DNA of 13,954 nucleotides, taken from contig CAYPRM010000035.1 of the NCBI GenBank assembly GCA_964413365.1, positions 1 to 13,954 on the forward strand. The letters are read 5' to 3'. The position numbers were made by a program, and so were the translations under genes. The stretch is from RGIG4608 sp964413365 (GTDB lineage: Bacteria > Bacillota > Clostridia > Oscillospirales > CAG-272). Numbering within the stretch: the stretch's first letter is position 1; every line of letters starts with the position of its first letter. This document shows positions 5,710 through 12,371 of the stretch, piece by piece. Below the pieces are notes generated by a model. That model was given only the letters and a program-made list of their open reading frames with translations. It was not told the DNA's origin and ran no database searches.

Positions 5710-6768
5710 CTATTGGATTGAAAATTTATATACCGTCGTATACTCGTATATGTCCTCGGGATCAAGCACTACATTTGTGAAATTCGGGTGATTTACCGCG
5801 TCGGGCATGTGCTGTGTTTCAAGACAAAAGGCGGTCTGTGGTGTCTGCTTGCATCCTTTTCTGAATGGGTATTTTTCATTGGTGAGAAAGTTCCCCGTGT
5901 AGAACTGCACGCAAGGCTGATCGGTATACAGCTCCATTACTCTGCCGCTTGTGGGCTCGTACACCCGAGCACGAAATTTTGTATAATTGGGTTCTCCTCC
6001 CGTGAAGTTAAAGCAATGGTCATAACCCTTAGCATTTGAAAGATCCTCATTATCCTCGGCGATGTCGCGTCCGATCTCCTTAGCCTCTCTGAAGTCAAAG
6101 GGAGTTCCCGCTACGCTTCTGATCTCGCCCGTCGGTATAAGCTCGCGGTCGGTCGGAAGATACGTATCGGCGTCGATTTGGAGTATGTGCCCGTGTATCT
6201 TACCCGAGCCACAGCCTCCGAGATTGAAATAGGTGTGATTGGTAAGATTTATGGGTGTTCTTACGTCGGTCGTCGCACGATATTTTATGCAGAATTCGTT
6301 TTCGAGTGTCAATGTGTAGGTTACTTCTACGCTGAGCCTGCCGGGATAGCCCTCGTCGCCATCGGGCGATATCAGACCGAGCGTTATTTCGGGCTCGTCG
6401 GCGTCGTTGATGGATATCACATCCCACACACGCTTATCAAAGCCCACATTTCCGCCGTGAAGGTGGTTTTTTCCGTCGTTTGTGGCAAGATGGTATTTTT
6501 TGCCGTCAAGCTCGAATTCCCCACCGCAGATCCTGTTTCCGACGCGTCCGATGATCGCACCCTGATATCCGTCGCCCTCGATATATGATCTGATATCGTC
6601 GTAGCCGCACGCTACATCTCTCAAAATTCCATATCGGTCGGGCGTTTTGATGCTGAGCACGGTTGCCCCGTAATTTGAAATCTCCACGCTCATTTTTCCG
6701 TTTGAAAGCGTGTATTTGTATATTTCGGATGAACGGTATTCTCCAAAATGTATTTTCGTTATACTCAC
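5710..6768 (-). CDS. galM: aldose 1-epimerase (mutarotase)
   Basis: Interconverts alpha and beta anomers of galactose and glucose, supplying the anomer needed for hexose metabolism. The 352 residues are normal for the family. Seen: GRVGNRI (74-80), NHLHGG with His104, TNHTYFNLGG with His178, GYDH with Asp250 and CLETQH with Glu317. These correspond in order to the catalytic His/His/Asp/Glu set of Lactococcus GalM. No signal peptide, so cytoplasmic. The start is a GTG at 6766-6768, strongly supported by GGAGG at 6775-6779, six bases away. It is the last gene of the nucleotidylyltransferase-galE-galM unit, 57 bases after galE, with a hairpin in the gap. The stop is within two bases of the shared terminator. 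Confidence 0.95.
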   Translation of the reverse strand: MSITKIHFGEYRSSEIYKYTLSNGKMSVEISNYGATVLSIKTPDRYGILRDVACGYDDIRSYIEGDGYQGAIIGRVGNRICGGEFELDGKKYHLATNDGKNHLHGGNVGFDKRVWDVISINDADEPEITLGLISPDGDEGYPGRLSVEVTYTLTLENEFCIKYRATTDVRTPINLTNHTYFNLGGCGSGKIHGHILQIDADTYLPTDRELIPTGEIRSVAGTPFDFREAKEIGRDIAEDNEDLSNAKGYDHCFNFTGGEPNYTKFRARVYEPTSGRVMELYTDQPCVQFYTGNFLTNEKYPFRKGCKQTPQTAFCLETQHMPDAVNHPNFTNVVLDPEDIYEYTTVYKFSIQ

Positions 6769-6789
6769 TTTTGTCCTCCAATATATATC

Positions 6790-6816
6790 AAAACGGCAAT
6801 CCTCGGACTGCCGTTT
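6790..6816 (-). terminator. hairpin between galE and galM, possible attenuator
   Basis: AAACGGCA (6791-6798) and TGCCGTTT (6809-6816) form a perfect 8-bp stem with a 10-base loop. On the minus (transcribed) strand it is followed by only a short T-run, then the galM ribosome-binding site. It may lower read-through into galM or protect the upstream mRNA 3' end. Confidence 0.45.
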
Positions 6817-6825
6817 CGGTTTTAC

Positions 6826-7815
6826 TCAATCGTTATATCCGTTAGGGTTGTTCTTGTGCCAATTCCAAGCACTCGAGATGATCTCCTCGAGGCTGTCATG
6901 CGTAGGTCTCCAGCCGAGCACGCGCCTTGCCTTCTCACTCGACGCCACGAGCCTTGCAGGATCCCCTGCACGGCGCTCGACCTCGATTGCAGGTATAGGA
7001 TGACCTGTTACGGCTCTTGCGGTCTCGATGACCTCTCTTACGGAATATCCAACGCCGTTTCCGAGGTTGAATATATCGCTCTCACCGCCACGGAGAAGGT
7101 ATTCTACAGCCAATATGTGCGCGGATGCGAGATCCGTTACATGTATGTAGTCCCTGATGCATGTGCCGTCGGGCGTGTCATAATCCGTGCCGTATATGGA
7201 TATCGCTTCCCTCTTGCCGTTCGGAACCTGAAGGATGAGAGGAATGAGATGGCTCTCGGGATCGTGTGCCTCGCCGATATGACCGCACTGGTCCGCACCG
7301 CAGGCATTGAAGTATCTGAGTGAAACATAGCTCATTCCATGTGCCTGAGCCGTCCACTTGAACATCCTTTCCATAGCGAGCTTGGTCTCGCCATAGGGAT
7401 TCGTAGGGCATGTTCTGTCGGTCTCGAGTATCGGTATATTCTCGGGCTCGCCGTAGGTCGCGGCGGTGGATGAGAATACTACCCTCTTTACTCCGTTTGC
7501 AACCATTGCCTCGAGCAGCACCTTCGTGCCGTAGATATTGTTTTCGTAGTACTTAAGGGGGTTAGAAACACTCTCACCGACAAGGGAGAAAGCGGCAAAA
7601 TGGATCACCGCGTCAATGCTCTCGCTCTGGAAAAGACCGTTCAAAAAGTCGATATCACGTATATCGCCACGGTAAAATCTTGCTCCCTCGGGTATAGCCT
7701 TAAGGTGTCCCGTAACAAGACTGTCGGCAATTACCACGTCATAGCCTGCTCTGATAAGCTCAAGGGCGGTATGAGAGCCGATATATCCTGCTCCGCCCGT
7801 TACTAAAATCGACAT
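6826..7815 (-). CDS. galE: UDP-glucose 4-epimerase
   Basis: NAD-dependent interconversion of UDP-galactose and UDP-glucose in the cytoplasm. A 329-residue extended short-chain dehydrogenase. Seen: the Rossmann glycine motif TGGAGYIG (6-13), SST (115-117), catalytic YGETK (Tyr141, Lys145), the galE-typical segment RYFNACGAD (167-175) and the C-terminal GDPARLV (284-290). Length is typical. ATG 7813-7815 has AAGGAGGG close upstream. The gene follows the nucleotidylyltransferase gene with a 12-base gap and precedes galM, so the three are co-transcribed. Some members also act on UDP-GlcNAc/GalNAc, and this cannot be decided here. Confidence 0.96.
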   Translation of the reverse strand: MSILVTGGAGYIGSHTALELIRAGYDVVIADSLVTGHLKAIPEGARFYRGDIRDIDFLNGLFQSESIDAVIHFAAFSLVGESVSNPLKYYENNIYGTKVLLEAMVANGVKRVVFSSTAATYGEPENIPILETDRTCPTNPYGETKLAMERMFKWTAQAHGMSYVSLRYFNACGADQCGHIGEAHDPESHLIPLILQVPNGKREAISIYGTDYDTPDGTCIRDYIHVTDLASAHILAVEYLLRGGESDIFNLGNGVGYSVREVIETARAVTGHPIPAIEVERRAGDPARLVASSEKARRVLGWRPTHDSLEEIISSAWNWHKNNPNGYND

Positions 7816-7827
7816 GCTATTCCCTCC

Positions 7828-8733
7828 TTATTTCCAAAGATGCTCGGGGTATACGCCCTCATCTATGAGCTTCCTTATACCTGCAACCACCGCAGGCTTA
7901 TCCTGCGCGTAGGTTACGCCGAGCCAGCAAGCGTTCGTGTCGTATACGGTAACATCGCACGCATGGGATTTGATCATTACATCCACCACGTCGGTGATAT
8001 AGGATTCATCCTTGAGGGGATTTTGAATATTTTTAAGGAATCTGTCGAACTCCGCCACAAGATGAGGAAAAAGCTCGGGCGTAAATCCCCAGAAATTCAT
8101 GGAAACTACCGTATCAAGACTGATCTGTGCTGTACCGTCTCCGTCGGGATATTCAGCCATTCCTGCGCCGCAGGGCTTTATCTCCTTGGTCTCAACTATG
8201 TCCATAAGATGACCGCTCTCGTCCGTATGGCAGACGCCACGGTTGACCGCGCCGTGCTCCGTTACGGTGTTCTTAAGCTTGTATCCGGGCATGCAAAACT
8301 GAGGTCTGCCGTCGACGTGCGTGGGATTCTTCAGATGCTCCGCCACTATCTCAAATGCCTCTCTGCCGTAGAAATCGTCGGAATTGATGACCGCAAAGGG
8401 CTCGTTTACTGTATCTATAACGCTCATTATTGCCTGAGTAGTGCCCCACGGCTTCGTGCGCTCGTCTGGAACGCTGAACCATTCGGGAACGTCGCACATT
8501 CTCTGAAATGCGTATTCAACCTTGATAAATTTGCTTATACGGTTGCCGATCGTCTCCTTGAAGGCGGAGAGATTCTCCTCCTTGATGATGAATACGACCT
8601 TATCAAAGCCTGCCCCTATCGCGTCGTATACCGAGAAATCTATGATAAAATCTCCGTCGTCGTTCATCGGGTCTATTTGCTTCATTCCGCCGTATCTTGA
8701 ACCCATACCAGCGGCAAGTATCACAAGTGTCAT
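7828..8733 (-). CDS. sugar-phosphate nucleotidylyltransferase (GalU-like Rossmann fold)
   Basis: Expected to join a nucleoside triphosphate to a sugar-1-phosphate, giving a nucleotide sugar and pyrophosphate. Seen: the nucleotide-binding signature LAAGMGSRYGGMKQ (6-19), WGTTQA (96-101) and the metal-binding acidic motif NSDDFYG (117-123). The 301 residues match single-domain pyrophosphorylases, and no C-terminal left-handed beta-helix is visible. I do not recognise it as orthodox GalU, RfbA or GlmU. Its place directly upstream of galE and galM suggests a UDP-hexose product (glucose- or galactose-1-phosphate as substrate), which is inference. ATG 8731-8733 has AAAGGA upstream and a strong promoter at 8769-8797. 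First gene of the operon. Confidence 0.82.
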   Translation of the reverse strand: MTLVILAAGMGSRYGGMKQIDPMNDDGDFIIDFSVYDAIGAGFDKVVFIIKEENLSAFKETIGNRISKFIKVEYAFQRMCDVPEWFSVPDERTKPWGTTQAIMSVIDTVNEPFAVINSDDFYGREAFEIVAEHLKNPTHVDGRPQFCMPGYKLKNTVTEHGAVNRGVCHTDESGHLMDIVETKEIKPCGAGMAEYPDGDGTAQISLDTVVSMNFWGFTPELFPHLVAEFDRFLKNIQNPLKDESYITDVVDVMIKSHACDVTVYDTNACWLGVTYAQDKPAVVAGIRKLIDEGVYPEHLWK

Positions 8734-8768
8734 AAGTTTATTCCTTTCATATAATTTATTTTCAAGTT

Positions 8769-8797
8769 ATTATACAATATTATTTCAAATAAATCAA
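8769..8797 (-). promoter_or_regulatory. SigA-type promoter of the nucleotidylyltransferase-galE-galM operon
   Basis: Minus strand TTGATT (8797-8792), a 17-base spacer and perfect TATAAT (8774-8769). Predicted start is near 8762, with a leader of about 30 bases. No obvious operator palindrome overlaps it. Confidence 0.75.
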
Positions 8798-8813
8798 TAG
8801 ATTTTCAAAAAAT

Positions 8814-8849
8814 AAATTCTCCCCCGCAGCGTTTTGCGGAGGAGAATTT
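8814..8849 (-). terminator. terminator of the GT4 glycosyltransferase gene
   Basis: AAATTCTCC-C-CCGCA (8814-8828) pairs with TGCGG-A-GGAGAATTT (8835-8849): 14 pairs with one mismatch and a six-base loop. On the minus strand it is followed by ATTTTTTG. It lies 15 bases after the glycosyltransferase stop. Confidence 0.9.
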
Positions 8850-8863
8850 AACAGCATAAATGA

Positions 8864-10117
8864 TTAGCGGAGCATATTTCTCAGCTCGAACATTTTTGTG
8901 GCAAGATTGTAGAATTTGTCGGTGATTTGGGGCGTATCCTCAAATTCCTTGGGCTTGTAATTTTCTATTACGGTGTGGTAACGGTCATTTGCAATGCTGA
9001 CCGCGTCCTTCCATGAAATATAGATCTTGTCAAGCGCATTCTGACCGACACGCTTCAGTGTCTGGGGGGACTTTATCAATGCCTCGAGCATCTGTGCCAT
9101 GCTCGCAGGATCCTTGTCGATGAGAAAGCCCGTGTCCATATCCACGATGCCCTCAGCCGCACACGAGCCGCGTATGAGCACGCTCGGAATCTCACTTGCC
9201 GCCGCCTCTCGTACGACAATTCCGTTAGTGTCAAAGGTCGATGGGAACAGGAAGAGATCGCACGCTGAAAATAATGCGCGAAGCTCGTTTCTGTCCGTGA
9301 TAGCCCCCGTGAAAACGCACTTTTGCGCTATTCCGAGGCTCTCAGCCTCCGAAATAATATCGTTCATATCCATTCCCGAGCCTGCGAATACCATTTGAAA
9401 ATCATATCCCATGTCGGCTATGCGCTTGAGGGCGTTGATGGTGATGTCAATTCCCTTGTACCACATCATTCTGCCGACGAATATGAATTTGAGACAGTCG
9501 CGCCTGAGCTCGTATTTCTCTATTACCGCATCTATTGCCGAGACGTCCGCCTTGCCTCGTGGAAAGTCAACGCCGTTTTCCATAACGATATAGTCCTTCT
9601 TGTAGCCGAGCGAGCGAAGATTTTCACCTGCGCCCTCGCTGACCACCCAGACCTCGTCGCAGGCGTTTATATTGTCAACTATGAGCTTTATTGCGGATTC
9701 TTGAAGGAGCTTGCCCTTGATAAGCTTCTGAATATCAACATCGAATTTTGTGTGATATGTGAACACTATCGGAACGTTGTCTATCCTCTGCATGGCACGC
9801 GCTAGGACAGTTGATACGAAGGGACAGTGCGAGTGGATTATGTCGGGCCTCGAGTTGAGCACGCGGTTGAACGGCTCGTCTGCGATCGGAACACCTGCAC
9901 GGTAGCCGAAGAATTTGCGCGTGTCAAGGCTCGGATATCTTATAACATCGTAGCTGTAATTATCCACGACATCGGGATAATAAGGCGTAACGACCGTGGG
10001 CACGCCGAGGTATTCATCTATGATATTGGCATAATTAAATACTGCATTTGCAACTCCGTCTATTGTGGGAGGAAAGGAGTCGTTAAGCAGGCATACGTTC
10101 AATTTTTCCTTGTTCAT
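8864..10117 (-). CDS. GT4-family glycosyltransferase
   Basis: A 417-residue GT-B-fold transferase of family GT4. It resembles enzymes that glycosylate diacylglycerol or other membrane lipids, but the acceptor cannot be named from sequence. Seen: the N-terminal acceptor-side loop NDSFPPTIDGVANAV (12-26), HSHCP (95-99), FTYHTKFD (119-126), the donor-domain motif FVGRMMWYKGID (213-224) and FPSTFDTNGIVVREA (291-305). The usual GT4 E-x7-E becomes D-x7-E (Asp296, Glu304). No signal peptide is visible, so it probably acts at the cytoplasmic membrane face. ATG 10115-10117 has AGGAGG about ten bases upstream. It is probably a single-gene unit with its own terminator at 8814-8849. Nucleotide sugars from the neighbouring operon could be its donors (inference). 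Confidence 0.88.
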   Translation of the reverse strand: MNKEKLNVCLLNDSFPPTIDGVANAVFNYANIIDEYLGVPTVVTPYYPDVVDNYSYDVIRYPSLDTRKFFGYRAGVPIADEPFNRVLNSRPDIIHSHCPFVSTVLARAMQRIDNVPIVFTYHTKFDVDIQKLIKGKLLQESAIKLIVDNINACDEVWVVSEGAGENLRSLGYKKDYIVMENGVDFPRGKADVSAIDAVIEKYELRRDCLKFIFVGRMMWYKGIDITINALKRIADMGYDFQMVFAGSGMDMNDIISEAESLGIAQKCVFTGAITDRNELRALFSACDLFLFPSTFDTNGIVVREAAASEIPSVLIRGSCAAEGIVDMDTGFLIDKDPASMAQMLEALIKSPQTLKRVGQNALDKIYISWKDAVSIANDRYHTVIENYKPKEFEDTPQITDKFYNLATKMFELRNMLR

Positions 10118-10172
10118 ATATTCAAGCCTCCTAATAACTTCTTCTAAAATTTACTATATTTTATTTAATAGA

Positions 10173-10201
10173 ACAATAGAATGTTGTTTCGGAAATGTAA
10201 A
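10173..10201 (-). promoter_or_regulatory. candidate promoter of the GT4 gene
   Basis: Minus strand TTTACA (10201-10196), a 17-base spacer and TATTGT (10178-10173). The -10 matches only 4 of 6. The surrounding AT-rich gap (10118-10233) offers other weak -10 boxes, so read-through from ymdB is also possible. Confidence 0.35.
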
Positions 10202-10233
10202 TAATTATTAACAAATATTGCATAAATTATTCA

Positions 10234-11010
10234 TCAGAATTTTATTCTTTTGGGAATTCCTGCCTTGCCCCTCGTGGGATCTATATCAAATATTACGCCC
10301 GATGCGAAGACCGTACCTGTGGCAACAGTAAAGAACTGTGGAGTCTGTCTTGTAAATCTGCCTATCACCGACTCGACGCTCGTGCCAAGGATGCTGTCGA
10401 TAGGACCACACATTCCTATGTCGGTTATATAGGCACTTCCCCTGGGCAATACCTGCTCGTCCGCGGTGGGAACGTGGGTGTGAGTGCCGAACATTATCGC
10501 GATCCTGCCGTCAAAGTACCGTGCGAGTGCGAGCTTTTCACTCGTAGCCTCGGCGTGTATGTCCATTATCGCAAGATCGTATCTGCCGCTCTCCCTGTCA
10601 AGTATCCGAGAGACAGCCTCAAAGGGATCGTTTATCGGCGAGGGATTGTACATATTGCCGAGAATGTTTATTATAAGGATCTTGTAGCCGTTAACGGATA
10701 TTATGGAATATCCGCTACCCGGGGCGGATGCTGAAAAGTTTGCAGGACGTATTATGCGGTGCTCGTTTGAGTCAAGGAAGGAATATATGTCGCGCTTCCC
10801 AAAGGCGTGATTGCCGAGAGTGATGAAATCCACTCCCGCGTGATAAAGTCGCTCTGCGTCGGCGGAATTTATTCCCTTTATCTCCGTGGCGTTTTCCCCG
10901 TTCGCGATCACAAGGTCTATTCCGTTTGCGTCAATAAAGCTTGACAGATGTTTTTCAAGATGCTCAACGGCTACCGAACCGACTACATCTCCTAAGGCTA
11001 AAATCTTCAT
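10234..11010 (-). CDS. ymdB: YmdB-family metallophosphoesterase (2',3'-cyclic nucleotide phosphodiesterase)
   Basis: A 258-residue cytoplasmic metallophosphoesterase. B. subtilis YmdB hydrolyses 2',3'-cyclic nucleotides and influences sporulation and biofilm choices. Metal-binding residues are seen in order: Asp8 (LGDVVG), Glu39-Asn40 (NGENAT), Asn67-His68 (LGNHAFG), His152 (DIHAEATSEK) and His177/His179 (GTHTHVPTAD). The full set is present and length is normal. The reading frame stays open upstream to 11187, but that part is AT-rich and crosses the promoter. The ATG at 11008-11010 matches the family start (MKILALGDVVG). Its ribosome-binding site is weak (AGAAAGA). A very strong promoter lies at 11053-11081, divergent from the tRNA-Ser promoter. 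In many genomes ymdB neighbours rny, which is absent here. Confidence 0.94.
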   Translation of the reverse strand: MKILALGDVVGSVAVEHLEKHLSSFIDANGIDLVIANGENATEIKGINSADAERLYHAGVDFITLGNHAFGKRDIYSFLDSNEHRIIRPANFSASAPGSGYSIISVNGYKILIINILGNMYNPSPINDPFEAVSRILDRESGRYDLAIMDIHAEATSEKLALARYFDGRIAIMFGTHTHVPTADEQVLPRGSAYITDIGMCGPIDSILGTSVESVIGRFTRQTPQFFTVATGTVFASGVIFDIDPTRGKAGIPKRIKF

Positions 11011-11052
11011 ATTTGTCTTTCTATTTTGAGTTTTTTCTTTCGAATTAATAAA

Positions 11053-11081
11053 ATTATAGCTTGAATTGAAGAAAAAGTCAA
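11053..11081 (-). promoter_or_regulatory. SigA-type promoter of ymdB
   Basis: Minus strand TTGACT (11081-11076), a 17-base spacer and perfect TATAAT (11058-11053). Predicted start is near 11046, about 36 bases before the ATG. Confidence 0.8.
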
Positions 11082-11110
11082 GAAAAGAATAAAAAAATTT
11101 GTTTTTACTC

Positions 11111-11138
11111 TTGATTTTTTCAGAAGTTGTGGTATAAT
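11111..11138 (+). promoter_or_regulatory. promoter of tRNA-Ser
   Basis: TTGATT (11111-11116), a 16-base spacer and TATAAT (11133-11138). The -10 is preceded by TGG, an extended -10 element. It lies about 58 bases before the mature tRNA 5' end and is divergent from the ymdB promoter. Confidence 0.7.
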
Positions 11139-11196
11139 AGATGCGTTGAGTCCGAAAATGCCGATCGCATGACGGAAAAATGAACAAAATATGTAC

Positions 11197-11285
11197 GGAG
11201 AGGTATCGAAGTGGTCATAACGGGGCTGACTCGAAATCAGTTTGCGCGAGAGCGCACGCGGGTTCGAATCCCGCCCTCTCCGCCA
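11197..11285 (+). tRNA. tRNA-Ser (anticodon CGA)
   Basis: An 89-nt class II tRNA with the CCA end encoded. The acceptor stem GGAGAGG (11197-11203) pairs with CCTCTCC (11275-11281), then discriminator G and CCA (11283-11285). The anticodon loop CTCGAAA puts CGA at 11232-11234, reading UCG serine codons. A long variable arm GCGC-GAGA-GCGC, typical of serine tRNAs, is followed by the T-arm with GGTTCGAATCC. All the stems form. It is a single gene with its own promoter and terminator. Confidence 0.97.
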
Positions 11286-11294
11286 GAAAAAAAT

Positions 11295-11318
11295 CACTCG
11301 CGTAGCGAGTGTTTTTTT
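11295..11318 (+). terminator. terminator of tRNA-Ser
   Basis: CACTCGC (11295-11301), loop GTA, GCGAGTG (11305-11311), then seven T. It is preceded by an A-run and starts ten bases after the CCA end. Confidence 0.9.
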
Positions 11319-11326
11319 TAATTAAA

Positions 11327-11376
11327 TCCGCCTTTAGCGGAATAAATCCACTTCGTGGATGAAATCGTTACGCGAT
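11327..11376. repeat. chain of three short hairpins after tRNA-Ser
   Basis: Three successive small inverted repeats of similar build: TCCGC/GCGGA (11327-11341), ATCCAC-TTC-GTGGAT (11346-11360) and ATCGT-TAC-GCGAT (11364-11376, one wobble). They are joined by A/T-rich linkers such as GAA and AATAA. Together with the terminator hairpin just upstream they make four mini-hairpins in a row with 3-5 base loops. The linkers resemble each other, but the stem sequences differ. Function is unknown. From 11377 to 11503 I see only AT-rich sequence and the inverted repeat listed near the regulator gene end. Confidence 0.6.
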
Positions 11377-11449
11377 GAAATTTGATTTTTTCAATTAATA
11401 CTGCTAAGCAAAATATAGACTAAATCATTCCCGTTTGCGGCACAAATGA

Positions 11450-11508
11450 GATAGCTTGGCGAAAAACGAGGTCGCCTTAGACAATGTGAAAAAAAGCCTA
11501 AAGCTATC
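11450..11508 (-). other. inverted repeat at the 3' end of the Rrf2 regulator gene
   Basis: GATAGCTT (11450-11457) and AAGCTATC (11501-11508) are exact reverse complements and enclose an inner hairpin GGCGA/TCGCC (11458-11462 with 11472-11476). The outer right arm includes the regulator's TAG stop. On the minus strand a T-run follows AGGC within the loop (11497-11485). It may be a 3'-end structure or a weak terminator of the iron-sulfur operon. Confidence 0.3.
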
Positions 11509-11923
11509 CTACGCTGCTATTTGTTTTCATAATATCAGCGAGCGTTATGCCGTCAAAATAGTTATTAACCAGTCTATAAAATTCCGCCCACACAGGATAG
11601 GTGCGGCACTCGGACGCTCGCTCACATGGTGTTCTTCCTTCTTTAACGCAAGCGATTGGCGCAAGGTCGCCCTCGGTAAGCCTCAAGATATCCCCTACTC
11701 TGCAGTCCTCTGGATCCTTCACGAGCCGATATCCGCCGCCCTTGCCGTGCACGCCCTCAATATATCCACTTTTGGTCAGCGTTGGCAGGATCTGCTCAAG
11801 ATATTTCAGTGATATTCCTTGTCCGAGAGCTATCTCCTTCATTGGAATGAGCCCGTCATTCTTGCGTTCAGCAAGTTCAACGAGAACTCGCAGTGCGTAT
11901 CTGCCCCTTGTTGATATTATCAT
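11504..11923 (-). CDS. Rrf2/IscR-family Fe-S-responsive transcriptional regulator
   Basis: A 139-residue winged-helix repressor of the Rrf2 family, probably sensing iron-sulfur status through a [2Fe-2S] cluster and regulating its own operon. Seen: the N-terminal STRGRYALRVLVELA (4-18), a helix-turn-helix around 28-50 (KEIALGQGISLKYLEQIL), the wing HGKGGGYRL (59-67) and three clustered cysteines at 92, 100 and 106. The spacing C-x7-C-x5-C differs slightly from C-x5-C-x5-C of E. coli IscR. I choose ATG 11921-11923 because family proteins start MxxSTRGRYAL and GGAGAG lies eight bases upstream; an in-frame GTG three codons earlier is less likely. It starts five bases after the scaffold-gene stop. 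In many anaerobes the regulator comes first in this operon, but here it is last. Confidence 0.92.
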   Translation of the reverse strand: MIISTRGRYALRVLVELAERKNDGLIPMKEIALGQGISLKYLEQILPTLTKSGYIEGVHGKGGGYRLVKDPEDCRVGDILRLTEGDLAPIACVKEGRTPCERASECRTYPVWAEFYRLVNNYFDGITLADIMKTNSSVG

Positions 11924-11928
11924 GGCGA

Positions 11929-12360
11929 TCACTCTCCGCAATGAATACAATCATCGCTCGATGGAAAAAGCTTATGATCATATTCTATTCCGTTTCTGTC
12001 GTAGTAGTCCTGCAGAGCCTTTTTGATTGCCTCCTCTGCGAGGACGGAGCAATGCAGCTTGTGCGCAGGAAGCCCGTCGAGCGCCTCTGCCACAGCCTTA
12101 TTTGTAAGAGTTAGTGCCTCAGAGACAGGCTTGCCCTTGATAAGCTCAGTAGCCATTGAGCTTGACGCTATTGCACTACCGCATCCAAAAGTCTCGAATT
12201 TCACATCTGTAATAATATCGTTTTCAATTTTAAGATAGATCTTCATAATGTCTCCGCACTTTGCGTTTCCAACCTCTCCCACGCCGTCAGCATCCTCAAT
12301 CACGCCAACATTGCGCGGATTTTTGAAATGATCCATTACCTTATCACTATAAAGTGCCAT
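11929..12360 (-). CDS. iscU: Fe-S cluster assembly scaffold, IscU/NifU N-terminal type
   Basis: A 143-residue scaffold on which the desulfurase builds a [2Fe-2S] or [4Fe-4S] cluster before delivery to apo-proteins. The three cluster-ligand cysteines are Cys35 (AKCGD, with Asp37), Cys60 (FGCGSA) and Cys104 (KLHCSV). The start MALYSDKVMDHFKNPRNVG is typical. There is an additional C-terminal pair Cys138-x2-Cys141 (DDCIHCGE) not found in E. coli IscU. The classical LPPVK chaperone motif is replaced by LPAHK (97-101), a feature of NifU-like scaffolds of anaerobes without HscA/B. ATG 12358-12360 has TGAGGA nine bases upstream; a GTG at 12375 would overlap the desulfurase stop but is less like the family. 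The gene is often labelled nifU in Clostridia. Confidence 0.94.
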   Translation of the reverse strand: MALYSDKVMDHFKNPRNVGVIEDADGVGEVGNAKCGDIMKIYLKIENDIITDVKFETFGCGSAIASSSMATELIKGKPVSEALTLTNKAVAEALDGLPAHKLHCSVLAEEAIKKALQDYYDRNGIEYDHKLFPSSDDCIHCGE

Positions 12361-12371
12361 ATATGTTTTCC

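Noticed and set aside
6748..7323. 191-codon plus-strand open frame
   Set aside because: Shadow of galE on the other strand, whose catalytic YxxxK and Rossmann motifs are intact.
7840..8700. 286-codon plus-strand open frame
   Set aside because: Long, but antisense to the nucleotidylyltransferase gene, which has signature motifs, a promoter and a ribosome-binding site.
11011..11187. 59-codon upstream extension of ymdB
   Set aside because: AT-rich, overlaps both divergent promoters, and the family start MKILALGDVVG is at 11010.
11007..11297. 96-codon minus-strand frame through the tRNA
   Set aside because: Antisense to tRNA-Ser; the RGRDSNPRALSRK-like start is a well-known spurious translation of tRNA-Ser sequence.
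11327..11376. Hairpin chain considered as a CRISPR array
   Set aside because: Stems differ from one another, there is no constant repeat or spacer length, and no cas genes are present.
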